A stretch of DNA of 45,934 bases, taken from assembly GCA_016789025.1 (NCBI GenBank), contig JAEURC010000042.1:1-45934 (forward strand), written 5' to 3'. Position 1 is the stretch's first letter, and every line of letters starts with the position of its first letter. The translations under genes and the position numbers were made by a program. This stretch comes from Anaerolineales bacterium (GTDB lineage: Bacteria > Chloroflexota > Anaerolineae > Anaerolineales > Villigracilaceae). The notes beneath the pieces were generated by a model. It was not told the origin of the DNA. It saw nothing but the letters and a program-made list of their open reading frames with translations, and did not search any database. Positions 32,983 through 41,590 of this stretch are shown one piece after another.

Positions 32983-33007
32983 GACCGGACGAAAAGTCCG
33001 GTCTTTT
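32983..33007 (+). terminator. terminator of the small acidic protein gene
   Basis: GACCGGAC-GAAAA-GTCCGGTC followed by TTTT: perfect 8-bp stem seven bases after the stop codon. Confidence 0.85.
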
Positions 33008-33139
33008 GTTTCATCGAATTAAAACCTTTTGGACATGAATTTCGCGGAGCGCGCGGATATTTCTTTCTTACTGTTTTCGAGAATTCCGCGTCATCCGTGT
33101 ATAGAATCGCAGCAACTCCCTATGAGCAATTTCATCGTA

Positions 33140-33169
33140 TTGACGATTGTTCGGGTCTTGTGATACGCT
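33140..33169 (+). promoter_or_regulatory. candidate promoter of glutamate dehydrogenase
   Basis: TTGACG (33140-33145) and an extended -10, TGATACGCT (TACGCT 33164-33169), spacer 18. The leader to the ATG is then about 110 bases. The rest of the 33008-33139 spacer shows nothing notable. Confidence 0.4.
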
Positions 33170-33226
33170 TGAAACATGGAAACAGCGACGGGTCAACAAA
33201 CAACCACGCTCTGATCCTTGCTTGAA

Positions 33227-33260
33227 AAACGGGCTCCCAGACCGGGATGCCCGTTTATAT
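33227..33260 (+). terminator. hairpin in the glutamate dehydrogenase leader
   Basis: AAACGGGC (33227-33234) and GCCCGTTT (33249-33256) make an 8-bp perfect stem followed by ATATTTT. It lies after the candidate promoter and before the ribosome site, so it may be an attenuator rather than a simple terminator. Confidence 0.45.
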
Positions 33261-33283
33261 TTTCGCCTCAGGAGTCAACAACC

Positions 33284-34582
33284 ATGCCAGAAAAACGGAA
33301 CGCCTTTCAGATCGCGCAATCGCAATTCGACCACGTTGCCGAACAATTGAGCATAGACGCCGGTGTGCGCGAAGTCTTGCGCTGGCCCACGCGCGAGTTC
33401 ACATTCCGCATTCCCGTGCGGATGGATGATGGCTCGCTCAACGTGTTCACCGGTTTCCGCGTTCAGCACAGCGACGTGCGCGGACCCAGCAAAGGTGGCA
33501 TCCGTTTTGCGGCAGATGAAACCATCGATACCGTGCGCGCCCTCGCCATGTGGATGACGTGGAAATGCGCGGTCGTGGATATCCCTCTTAGCGGTGGAAA
33601 AGGCGGCATCGTTGTTGACCCTTCCAAACTTTCAGTCAATGAAAAAGAACATCTCTGCCGCGGCTGGGTACAGCAGATGATCAGAAACATCGGACCGCGA
33701 CAAGATATCCCCGCGCCGGACGTGGGCACCAACGCGCAAATGATGGGCTGGATGATGGACGAATATTCAAAACTCACCGGTGAATTTACGCCGGGCGCGT
33801 TCACCGGCAAACCGGTCGGAAGCGGCGGCTCGCAGGGACGAACCGAAGCGACCGGCTTCGGCGTCATCTACAACATCCGCGAGGCGATGAAACGCCGCAA
33901 CATAGACCCAAAGAATTCTGTGGCGGCAATCCAAGGCTTTGGCAATGTTGCGCAATATGCCGCCATTGGGTTTAGCGAGATCCTCGGCGGAAAAGTCGCC
34001 TGCGTTTCTTGCTGGGATCGCAACGATAAAAAATCATATACCTACAGCCACAAAGACGGCATAGACACGCATTTCCTCTATTCCATCACTGATCAGTACG
34101 GCACGATCGACAAAGCAAAAGCAACCGCGGCGGGTTACCTGGCAGAAGACGGCGACGCGTGGATATCCAAAGACGTGGACGTTTTGATTCCTGCCGCGCT
34201 TGAGAATCAAGTCAACGCCGAAACGGTGAAGAAAATTTCCAGCCGGGTGAAACTCATGGCAGAAGGGGCGAATGGTCCCACCACGCCCGAAGCGGATGAA
34301 TATTTCAAAGAAAAGGGCATCTTCCTCGTCCCCGACTTTTTGTGCAATGCGGGTGGCGTTACTACCTCGTACTTCGAAGGCGTGCAAAACGACATGAACT
34401 TCTACTGGTCGAAACAAGAAGTGCTTGGGCGGCTCGACGAAAAGATCACCGACGCGTTCAACGCCGTGTATGAAATGTCGGAGAAAAAGAAAGTCTACAT
34501 GCGCGACGCGGCATACATGGTCGCCATCCAACGCGTAGTAGACGCGATGCAAATGCGCGGCTGGCTTCAAGGAGATTGGTAA
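33284..34582 (+). CDS. Glu/Leu/Phe/Val-family dehydrogenase, glutamate dehydrogenase
   Basis: 432 residues from MPEKRNAFQIAQSQFDHVAE with AGGAG upstream. Substrate-binding and catalytic parts: GFRVQHSDVRGPSKGGIRF, with the Lys in WKCAVVDIPLSGGKGGIVVDP, and IPAPDVGTNAQMMGWMMDEY. The nucleotide domain has IQGFGNVAQYAA. It interconverts glutamate with 2-oxoglutarate and ammonia; the length and KPVGSGGSQGRTEATGFG segment fit bacterial GdhA/GudB-type hexamers. The cofactor (NAD or NADP) is not decided from sequence here. Confidence 0.93.
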   Translation: MPEKRNAFQIAQSQFDHVAEQLSIDAGVREVLRWPTREFTFRIPVRMDDGSLNVFTGFRVQHSDVRGPSKGGIRFAADETIDTVRALAMWMTWKCAVVDIPLSGGKGGIVVDPSKLSVNEKEHLCRGWVQQMIRNIGPRQDIPAPDVGTNAQMMGWMMDEYSKLTGEFTPGAFTGKPVGSGGSQGRTEATGFGVIYNIREAMKRRNIDPKNSVAAIQGFGNVAQYAAIGFSEILGGKVACVSCWDRNDKKSYTYSHKDGIDTHFLYSITDQYGTIDKAKATAAGYLAEDGDAWISKDVDVLIPAALENQVNAETVKKISSRVKLMAEGANGPTTPEADEYFKEKGIFLVPDFLCNAGGVTTSYFEGVQNDMNFYWSKQEVLGRLDEKITDAFNAVYEMSEKKKVYMRDAAYMVAIQRVVDAMQMRGWLQGDW

Positions 34583-34597
34583 ACGCGCACGAACGAC

Positions 34598-34629
34598 AAG
34601 CCCTCGTCAACAAGTGACGATGGCTTTTT
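34598..34629 (+). terminator. terminator of glutamate dehydrogenase
   Basis: AAGCCCTCGTCA and TGACGATGGCTT (one mismatch) with loop ACAAG and following TTTTT. Confidence 0.8.
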
Positions 34630-34709
34630 ATTTTGGATGAAAACATCGCTTCACTTCGACGGGCAATCTGATTCACCCTCTCAGCCTTTGCACCCTCCGT
34701 AGGACGAGA

Positions 34710-35114
34710 TTAATCTCGTCCTACTCTTTCCATCAACTCGATACGATTCCCGAACGGATCGAATACATGTGCGCGTTTGAATCCCTCCAGCGGAGGCTGT
34801 GACAAGTCACATTCGTAACCTGTGGCTTGAATTTTTTCGAGGAGCGCATCGAGATCGTCCACGAGAAATGCGGGGTGCGCCTTACGCGCGGCGCGGAAAT
34901 TTGTTTCAACGCCGAGATGGATTTGCACAACAGGATCCGACGGCAGTTCAACTGCTGTCGGATCCTTTTGGAACCAGACGCCGCCGCGTTTCGCAAGTTC
35001 AACGGGTTTTGGAATTTCAGTAAGCCCGAGAATGCGAACATAAAATGCCCGCGCTGAATCTTCCTGATTCGCGGGCATGGCTAGTTGAACGTGGTGGATG
35101 GAGAGGATGGTCAT
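34710..35114 (-). CDS. VOC-superfamily protein (glyoxalase/dioxygenase-like)
   Basis: 134 residues with two beta-alpha-beta-beta-beta modules: ILSIHHVQLAMPANQEDSARAF with a metal-binding His, YVRILGLTEIPKP, GVWFQ; and AHPAFLVDDLDALLEKIQATG, FKRAHVFDPFGNRIELME with the His and final Glu. Members range from lyases to resistance proteins; the substrate cannot be told. The gene stands alone. Confidence 0.88.
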   Translation of the reverse strand: MTILSIHHVQLAMPANQEDSARAFYVRILGLTEIPKPVELAKRGGVWFQKDPTAVELPSDPVVQIHLGVETNFRAARKAHPAFLVDDLDALLEKIQATGYECDLSQPPLEGFKRAHVFDPFGNRIELMERVGRD

Positions 35115-35144
35115 TGTTTTATGTACGGCAAGGTTAACCTTGCC

Positions 35145-35621
35145 CTACGGTTCTACCGGATACCCCGCATTGACCCATGCTTCCAAACCGCCGAGCAAGG
35201 CTTCGACTTGTGTGTATCCGTTGTGCAACATGAGGAACGCCGCACGGGCGCTCGTGTGTTCATTCTGTCAGGTACAGTAGGTGATGATCCATTGCTCTTT
35301 ATCGAGATTGACGCCACCGATGTTGATCTCAAATTCATCCAGCGGGATGGACAGCGCTCCGACCACATGACGCTCCGCAAACGCCTCTTTACTCCTCACA
35401 TCCACAATGATCGCCGCGCCAGCGACATACGCGGTGTATGCCTCTTCTAACGAAGCGCGCGGAACGTCGGCTTCGGTGAGCGGCAGATTTGAAGGCGTGG
35501 ATGGATTCCCCGGCTCGAGGATAACGATCGGCGTCGGCTCGGCAGTGGGAAATAAAGCGTTGCACGCGAGAGTTGTAAGGATGAGAATTGAAATAGCGAG
35601 GAAGATTCTTGTTTTGGGCAT
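35145..35621 (-). CDS. rhodanese-like lipoprotein interrupted by an in-frame TGA
   Basis: 158 codons from the ATG at 35621 (GGAGAGACC upstream). Lipoprotein signal IFLAISILILTTLAC, Pro-rich linker (TPIVILEPGNPSTPSNLP), then a rhodanese domain: AAIIVDVRSKEAFAERHVVGALSIPLDEF. After WIITYCT comes TGA at codon 118 (35268-35270), and the same frame continues without further stops as QNEHTSARAAFLMLHNGYTQ and VEALLGGLEAWVNAGYPVEP to a TAG. Related domains carry YCTCPNE here, so the TGA replaces the second Cys of a CxC. It is either selenocysteine, a one-base nonsense change, or a sequencing error. Without read-through, the protein lacks the last third of the domain and would be inactive. Confidence 0.75.
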
Positions 35622-35636
35622 GGTCTCTCCAAAGGC

Positions 35637-35727
35637 GTAAACACGTATACAGGTAGACACGGAAACATGTAGACAGGTAAACAAGTTTGCACGTGTATAC
35701 GTGTTTCCTTGTTTACCTGTTTACCTT
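35637..35727. repeat. TAGACA/GTTTAC palindromic intergenic repeat, copy 3
   Basis: GTAAACACGTATACAGGTAG, CATGTAGACAGGTAAACAAG and CACGTGTATACGTGTTTCC with CTTGTTTACCTGTTTACC form a palindrome between the rhodanese and pepF genes. Confidence 0.65.
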
Positions 35728-35733
35728 ACCGCC

Positions 35734-37536
35734 TCACAACTCACAAAACCGATCGATCTGTTTGCCGATGATGGCGAGACTATCCTGCCAGAATTTTTTC
35801 TGGGTGATGTCAATACCGAAACGCTTGGCGAGTTTCGCCGCGGACGCTTCGCCGGTGGAGGCGAGCAAGTTCATGTAATCGGGGACAAAGTCCGCGCCGC
35901 GTTTTTGGTAGATGGCATACAACCCTGTGGCAAACAGCAGACCGAACGAATACGGGAAGTTGTAGAACGGGAAGCCCGGCGAATAGTAATGCGGTTTCCA
36001 CGTCCACATGAACTTTTGCAGATAGCGCTCGTCGAGTCCGTCGCCGTAGGTCGCTTTTTGGGCGCGTTCCATGATCTCGCAGAAGTCGTCGGCGGAGAGT
36101 TCCGCTTTTTCGCGGCGCTCCATCACTTCCTTTTCAAAGAGGAAGCGCGAGTAAATATCCACGATCACCTGACCCGCATTCTCGATTTGTGATTCAAGCA
36201 CAGCCAAAATCTCTTGCGGGTCTTTTGAAGTGGATAGCACCGCTTGCGTGACGATGGTCTCGCACATGATCGAAGCGGTCTCTGCCAAAGTCATCGGCGT
36301 GTTTTGTTGCAGTTCGGTCTTGCCCGCCTTGTAGGCGCAGTAATTATGGAACGCGTGACCCAACTCATGCGCCAGCGTGCTGACCTGATTGAACGAGCCG
36401 TCGTAATTGGCGAGGATGCGGCTTTCTTTTACGGCAGGGACTCCCATGCAGAACGCGCCGCCGCGTTTTCCATCGCGTTGTTCGGCATCAATCCAATTCT
36501 TTTTGAACGCGGTCGCGGTCATGTCGCGCAGATCGGATGAAAATCCGCCGAAATATTTGAGGATGAAATCGCGCGCTTCATCGTATGAATAAACTTTGTC
36601 CGTTTTGCCGAGCGGGGCGAAGATATCCCACCACGCCAGTTTTTCTTTGCCGAGTTTTTTCGCCTTCGCCTTGAAATACTTGCGGAACATCGGGAAGGAA
36701 TCTTTCATCGCGCCCATCATCGCGTCGAGGGTCTTGCGATCCATGCGGGCGAAATCAATCGCGGCGTGGAGCGCGTCTTTGCGACCGCGCCTCTTCCACA
36801 GGATGTTCGACTCGCCTTTGACCCCGTTGAGGGTTGCGGCTAACGTCTCTTTGACTCCCTCCCAGGCTTGGTTCTCCGCATCGTACGCGTGGTGACGTGT
36901 CGCTTCATCGGGATGCGAGCGAAGGTTGATCAGCGCGGGCATGGGCAACTTCTGAAGTTTGCCGTCCAGCTCGAAGTCCACAGAAAGTTGCGAGGTGACC
37001 GTCCCCTGAAGTTTGCCGAAGGCGTTGCCTCCGCTGAGCGACATTTCGGCGGCGAGCATTTCCTCCGCTTCACTCATCAGATATTTTGCCTGGTCGCGCG
37101 TCTCTTTCAGTGTGAACGCGTGTGATTTCGCCGATGGATTCGTGGCGGCGGCTTCATCCAATTTCTTGCCGAGCGTTCCCACCCACGCCCTGAATTGCGT
37201 ACTGAGGTTGCTCTGCCGCACTTGCACTTGTTCGAATTCAGAGAGCAAGCGGTTGGCGGTTTTGTCGCGCGAGTCGGTAGTGACGAAAGATTCGATATAA
37301 GCGACGAGCGTTCCGCCGAGTTCATAGATGGCGTTGAATTGATCCACGGCTTTACCGAGCAACGCGCCGAGTTCTTTCGATTTTGTTTTTGCGCTGGCTT
37401 TGGTCAATTTGCTTTTGTAGAATTTTTCGAACTTATCCAGAAGGCTGTTGTATTCCTTCATGGCGTTCTTGAATTCTTTCGATTCGAGCGAGGGGTAGAC
37501 GTTGGTCATATCCCAGCGGGGGGCGAAGATGGTCAT
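35734..37536 (-). CDS. pepF: M3-family oligoendopeptidase F
   Basis: 600 residues, ribosome site AGGAGT. The zinc motif HEXXH is in TLAHELGHAFHNYCAY, with a downstream Glu in AETASIMCE. N-terminal helical region and length match PepF/oligoendopeptidase of the M3B group. It cleaves short peptides in the cytoplasm; no signal peptide is present. The gene is monocistronic and convergent with nothing close; it is divergent from dnaN. Confidence 0.93.
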   Translation of the reverse strand: MTIFAPRWDMTNVYPSLESKEFKNAMKEYNSLLDKFEKFYKSKLTKASAKTKSKELGALLGKAVDQFNAIYELGGTLVAYIESFVTTDSRDKTANRLLSEFEQVQVRQSNLSTQFRAWVGTLGKKLDEAAATNPSAKSHAFTLKETRDQAKYLMSEAEEMLAAEMSLSGGNAFGKLQGTVTSQLSVDFELDGKLQKLPMPALINLRSHPDEATRHHAYDAENQAWEGVKETLAATLNGVKGESNILWKRRGRKDALHAAIDFARMDRKTLDAMMGAMKDSFPMFRKYFKAKAKKLGKEKLAWWDIFAPLGKTDKVYSYDEARDFILKYFGGFSSDLRDMTATAFKKNWIDAEQRDGKRGGAFCMGVPAVKESRILANYDGSFNQVSTLAHELGHAFHNYCAYKAGKTELQQNTPMTLAETASIMCETIVTQAVLSTSKDPQEILAVLESQIENAGQVIVDIYSRFLFEKEVMERREKAELSADDFCEIMERAQKATYGDGLDERYLQKFMWTWKPHYYSPGFPFYNFPYSFGLLFATGLYAIYQKRGADFVPDYMNLLASTGEASAAKLAKRFGIDITQKKFWQDSLAIIGKQIDRFCEL

Positions 37537-37558
37537 GTTGGACTCCTGATAATTGAGT

Positions 37559-37643
37559 GTGTCACCCTGAGGGAGCGTTGTTTGCGACCGAAGGGTCTCG
37601 TTCGTTGAAACGGAGATGCTTTGCTACGCTCAGCATGACATAC
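37559..37643. repeat. CACCCTGAG/CTCAGCATGACA palindromic repeat, copy 3
   Basis: GTCACCCTGAGGGAGCG, CCGAAGGGTCTCG, then GGAGATGCTTTGCTACGCTC and AGCATGACA. The remainder of the spacer to dnaN (37644-37772) is A/T-rich and probably holds the dnaN promoter; I see no DnaA-box cluster in it. Confidence 0.6.
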
Positions 37644-37772
37644 GAAAACAAGTATACCAAAGGGAACAGGGGAGCAATTGAGCAAGGGGCTAATGAGCAA
37701 TTTCGCCTTTTTGCTGATTTACTCTTTTTAATGATGTAAAATACTGACTATCATCAATCGAGGAGACGCGCC

Positions 37773-38906
37773 ATGAAAGTAACAGTCCTTCAAGAAAATT
37801 TAGCACGCGGGTTGGGCATTGTGTCGAAAGCGGTTTCGCCGCGCAGTACATTGCCTGTGCTCGCGAATGTGTTGATCGCCTCAGACGAGGGACGCTTGCG
37901 ACTCTCCGCCACCAATTTGGAAATGGGCATCACGTGTTGGATTCCCGCGCGTATCGAAGAGGAAGGCTCGACCACCGTGCCTGCGCGCACGTTCTCCGAT
38001 CTGGTGAGCACATTGCCGAGCGATCAGGTGATGTTGAAACTCGATGTGCAAACGCAATCGCTCAATGTGCGCGGCGGAACGTCTACGAACGACATCAAGT
38101 GCATTGACGCGCAAGAGTTTCCGCCGTTGCCCACGCCAGATCTCGAAGGCGCGGTGCAGATCAACGGCGGCGATTTCCGCGAGATGATCCATCAGGTTGT
38201 TTTCGCGGCGTCGTCCGATGAGGCGCGCCCTGTGTTGATGGGTGTGCTGATACAAGTGGATAAAGACAAGCTGACGATGGCGGCGGCAGATGGATTCAGA
38301 CTCTCCGTCCGCAAAGCGGTTCTTTCGACGCCTGCGCCTGCTTCAGTTTCTGCGATCGTGCCTGCCCAAGCCTTGAAGGAGTTGGCGCGCGTCGCCTCCG
38401 ATGGCGAAGAGCCAATTTATATGGTGTTACCAAAGGGACGCGGACAAGTCGTCTTCCGCGTGAAAGATGTGGAAGTGGTCTCGCAATTGATCGACGGCAC
38501 GTTCCCCGATTTTCAGCAGATCATCCCGCGCTCGTACAAATCGCGCACGCTGGTTGCAACTTCATCGTTATTGAAAGCATGCAAACAAGCAGAGATCTTC
38601 GCGCGCGAGGGTTCGAACGTTGCGCGTTTCAATATCAAGACCGCGCAAAGCGACATGCAACCCAGCGAAGTGGAGATCTCCGCCACCTCCGAAGAGACTG
38701 GCAAGAACGAAACCATCGTCGAAGCCACAGTTGATGGCGGCGGATTGCTCATCGCGTTCAATGTGAAATTCTTACGCGAAGCCTTGGAAGTGATCCGCAC
38801 ACCGAACGTCGCGCTGGAAACATCCGCGCCGAACGCGCCAGGCGTTGTCAAGCCTGTGGGCGACGATCAGTTCTTGCATGTGATCATGCCGATGCATTTG
38901 GGGTAG
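37773..38906 (+). CDS. dnaN: DNA polymerase III beta subunit (sliding clamp)
   Basis: 377 residues, ribosome site GAGGAGACG. Begins MKVTVLQENLARGLGIVSKA and carries the three clamp domains; recognisable segments are LPVLANVLIASDEGRLRLSATNLEMGI, MLKLDVQTQSLNVRGG, ARPVLMGVLIQ and AADGFRLSVR, and the end VIMPMHLG. It forms the ring that tethers polymerase III to DNA. dnaA and recF are not beside it. A parS-like palindrome lies about 2.7 kb further on. Confidence 0.96.
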   Translation: MKVTVLQENLARGLGIVSKAVSPRSTLPVLANVLIASDEGRLRLSATNLEMGITCWIPARIEEEGSTTVPARTFSDLVSTLPSDQVMLKLDVQTQSLNVRGGTSTNDIKCIDAQEFPPLPTPDLEGAVQINGGDFREMIHQVVFAASSDEARPVLMGVLIQVDKDKLTMAAADGFRLSVRKAVLSTPAPASVSAIVPAQALKELARVASDGEEPIYMVLPKGRGQVVFRVKDVEVVSQLIDGTFPDFQQIIPRSYKSRTLVATSSLLKACKQAEIFAREGSNVARFNIKTAQSDMQPSEVEISATSEETGKNETIVEATVDGGGLLIAFNVKFLREALEVIRTPNVALETSAPNAPGVVKPVGDDQFLHVIMPMHLG

Positions 38907-38945
38907 TCAGATAGTCGTCTAGTTTGATGGTCTGATAGTTAAAAG

Positions 38946-38980
38946 AAGAAGCGCCTTGTCGAGAGACGAGGCGCTTTTGA
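38946..38980. terminator. bidirectional terminator between dnaN and a membrane transferase gene
   Basis: AAGCGCCTTGTC (38949-38960) and GACGAGGCGCTT (38965-38976) around GAGA, with T after and A before, between convergent genes. Confidence 0.8.
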
Positions 38981-38983
38981 TTT

Positions 38984-40432
38984 CTATTTCTGTATCTCGT
39001 AAATAATAAACCTGCGATTATCGAATACTTTATCAATCGGTAAATTGCACGATTTGATTTCCTCAGGCGGGACTTGGTTGTTCTCGCCAACCTTCTTGCT
39101 GAGGATCAGGAAATCGCCTTTCAGCATCCCGTCACATTCGTTGATCATGATGGAAGGATGATTCGTCATTAATCTCATCACGCGGGCTTTGTAGAAGATC
39201 AACACACTGTCGGGCGGAGTTTTTCTATCAATCCAGTCGTACACTTCCACGCTCATGGGGTCAAACGGTCCGTTGATTCTTCGTCTACTTTGCACGTTGC
39301 TGAATGAAGCAATGCTTGACGTAATAAGGAAGTAAATAGCAATCGCAATCCAGAAGCTGTACACGACTCGCTGAGCCGTCGAACGATATTTTTCAGAAAG
39401 TTTGCTGATGGCGAATTTCATTCCCTGAAATGCAAAGTAGATGAAGATGGGCAACAGCGGAAAAATGTAACGCGGTCCCTGCCAGTAGGGATAAGTGATG
39501 TGAACGAGCATCCACACGGCGAAGAACAGGGTGAAGAACAACTCGTCTCTGCGCCGGATCCACGCGCCGAGTAACGCGAAAGCCAAAACGAAATAGTAAA
39601 GATACTGCCATCCCGTCCCTTCACCGAAGAACCAGCCGTACACTTTGAAGTACGCGCCGATGAAACCGATGACAAGATCAATAGTCAGATTCTTGTATTG
39701 TGAAAGATACGATTCGCCTCCGCTGGGGAATAACAGCATGTTGATGATCCACAATGCGGCGAACACTGCGCACACGATGAACGAGTTCAAAATGATTCGT
39801 TTGACAACGTCCGATTCTTTTCGATGAGCGAGCAATTTGAAAAACTCGATCATCAAAAAACAACCGAGCAGGAGCAGTCCCGTAGCGCGTAAGAACGTCG
39901 TGAAGAAAATTGACGCGCCGATCAGTGCGTAGCGAGTCCGCGATTCGTTTTGTTGCGTGACCAAATATAGTGTCAGTGTTGAGAAGAAAAGAAACGGAAT
40001 GTCTGAAAGTATGTAATCGAGAAATTCCAACAACATCGGACTGAACGCGAACAACGAAACGAAGATTAAGCTTTCGGTCCGCGTGAGGCGTGATCTTGCA
40101 AAGAGATACAAGCAAACTAAAAATCCCGCAAAAAAAAGTAACCCGGGAATCTTCAACGTCATCGGGCTGATTCCGTTCATCGCATAAAACGGAACCAATA
40201 TCAATGGATAGCCCCATGGGTAGGCGAGTGGTCCAAGATGCGATGTGGATTGATAATTTGTAAAATCGCTGATCTCGATAAATTCGTCCAGCGAACCATC
40301 CACGATACTTTTCGCCTGCAACACATACCACGCCCAATCGTCGCCCCATTCATGTCCGCGCCGCAACATGCCCGAGCCGATCAATGTCGAAACAAAAATA
40401 ATGAGCAACAACGGATGCCACAATTTTTTCAT
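38984..40432 (-). CDS. GT39/ArnT-like membrane glycosyltransferase
   Basis: 482 residues, about ten helices. An acidic pair in the first outside loop, RRGHEWGDDWAWYVLQAKSI, fits the catalytic Asp position of GT-C enzymes, followed by LAYPWGYPLILVPFYA. Such enzymes move sugars from polyprenyl-phosphate to proteins, lipids or polymers outside the membrane. The soluble tail (MSVEVYDWIDRKTPPDSVLIFYKARVMRL) also fits the family. Acceptor and sugar are unknown. Confidence 0.83.
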   Translation of the reverse strand: MKKLWHPLLLIIFVSTLIGSGMLRRGHEWGDDWAWYVLQAKSIVDGSLDEFIEISDFTNYQSTSHLGPLAYPWGYPLILVPFYAMNGISPMTLKIPGLLFFAGFLVCLYLFARSRLTRTESLIFVSLFAFSPMLLEFLDYILSDIPFLFFSTLTLYLVTQQNESRTRYALIGASIFFTTFLRATGLLLLGCFLMIEFFKLLAHRKESDVVKRIILNSFIVCAVFAALWIINMLLFPSGGESYLSQYKNLTIDLVIGFIGAYFKVYGWFFGEGTGWQYLYYFVLAFALLGAWIRRRDELFFTLFFAVWMLVHITYPYWQGPRYIFPLLPIFIYFAFQGMKFAISKLSEKYRSTAQRVVYSFWIAIAIYFLITSSIASFSNVQSRRRINGPFDPMSVEVYDWIDRKTPPDSVLIFYKARVMRLMTNHPSIMINECDGMLKGDFLILSKKVGENNQVPPEEIKSCNLPIDKVFDNRRFIIYEIQK

Positions 40433-40458
40433 GCGTTGATTGTACTCTCGATAAAACG

Positions 40459-40500
40459 AACAGGATTAATTATTTGTCTATACAAATAATTAATCCTGTT
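40459..40500. terminator. long A/T-rich perfect hairpin
   Basis: AACAGGATTAATTATTTG (40459-40476) and its exact reverse complement (40483-40500), loop TCTATA: an 18-bp perfect stem. It follows the YhfC gene on its strand and may terminate it, though the T run after it is short; it could also be an independent palindrome. Confidence 0.5.
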
Positions 40501-40563
40501 ACTCTGGATGGACGATCCGCTTCGCCTCCCGCCTCAACCTGATTCGGCTTGGGAAATCTTTTT

Positions 40564-41343
40564 CTACCCTGCGACCGCTTCTGGTTCGCCCGCTTGGTTG
40601 ATTTGTTCAAACTTCGGTCTCATCTTGAAAACGATCCATAAACTGATCAAGGCAAAGATGGCAACAAGACCTTCAGTCTGCAAAACCCCAACAGACTTGC
40701 TGGCATACACAGCGACTGCGTCCACAAACGTGTGCCATAGCAGCGCCAGCCAAAACCAAACGGCTTGTTTCTTTGCAAGCCCATACAGCACTATCAACGA
40801 CAGACTCACATGCAAGCACATTGCAAATACGCGCTCGAAGAATCCCAGCAAAGCCATGTATGGCTGCGTGGACCAGAACGCATCCACTTGCTGTTTCGCC
40901 AGGTCAAGCTGTTCAGGCGGGATGCTTGGCACGGTAGACAGATCGATACTGCGATACGACATCATGAATACAAGGGTCGCCACTGCGGAAATACCGATCA
41001 ACATGGCTTCTATCCCGCCGTGACCCAAACCGACCAGCACGCCTTCTTTCCATGAACGCGATCTCTTCAAAATGAATTTGAACAGAATATAACGCGCCGT
41101 TTCCTCAAAGACTCCCGCGAGCAGACCCAGAACGATGGCGGTAACCAGGAGTGATGCATTTTGTAGGAACTTGTTCAGTCCCAACACAAGCGGGATGTGT
41201 AAAATTTGCGAGGCGATAAAGGTCAAGCCGCCCGCAAGCACGAGTTTCCACGAGAGCGAGTATTTGCGGGTGAAGATGATCCATAAAAGGATGGGTAACA
41301 GGATCATCCCTGTAAAACTTACGACATACGCTGCGGTCAACAT
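40564..41343 (-). CDS. YhfC-family intramembrane metalloprotease
   Basis: 259 residues, about eight helices, ribosome site AAGGAG. The motif GVFEETARYILFK (EE..R) and the GLGHGGIEAM segment match the YhfC family, which is related to CPBP-type intramembrane proteases; a further His lies in LALLWHTFVDAVAVY. The substrate is unknown. It lies 20 bases after the DUF4177 gene, so the two are co-transcribed. Confidence 0.85.
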   Translation of the reverse strand: MLTAAYVVSFTGMILLPILLWIIFTRKYSLSWKLVLAGGLTFIASQILHIPLVLGLNKFLQNASLLVTAIVLGLLAGVFEETARYILFKFILKRSRSWKEGVLVGLGHGGIEAMLIGISAVATLVFMMSYRSIDLSTVPSIPPEQLDLAKQQVDAFWSTQPYMALLGFFERVFAMCLHVSLSLIVLYGLAKKQAVWFWLALLWHTFVDAVAVYASKSVGVLQTEGLVAIFALISLWIVFKMRPKFEQINQAGEPEAVAG

Positions 41344-41362
41344 GATATTGTCTCCTTATTGT

Positions 41363-41584
41363 TTATTGCGGCGGCATGGAACGCATCCGCTGCGCGCGTT
41401 CGGTGAGCGGACGTTTGGCGACCATGGTGACCTTGCCGCTTCCATACGGTGTGTACACGTTGATCGCTTCCCATCCTTCCGATCCCCATTCGTCAAGTTT
41501 TTCTTGTATGTCTTCATCCTTCGATCCAAACATACTGCCGATCGTTTGAACACGATATTCCCATTGTTTGATTTCATCGCTCAT
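41363..41584 (-). CDS. DUF4177 small protein
   Basis: 73 residues, ribosome site GGAGACTC. The pattern WEYRVQTI, then LDEWGSEGWEAINVYTPYG and GKVTMVAKRP is DUF4177, a short beta-rich domain of unknown role. Soluble. It precedes the YhfC gene, and the parS-like palindrome lies just seven bases upstream of its ATG. Confidence 0.85.
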   Translation of the reverse strand: MSDEIKQWEYRVQTIGSMFGSKDEDIQEKLDEWGSEGWEAINVYTPYGSGKVTMVAKRPLTERAQRMRSMPPQ

Positions 41585-41590
41585 GTGAGT

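Noticed and set aside
37644..37772. Replication origin next to dnaN
   Set aside because: No dnaA gene and no cluster of DnaA boxes seen; only the parS-like site suggests the origin may be near.
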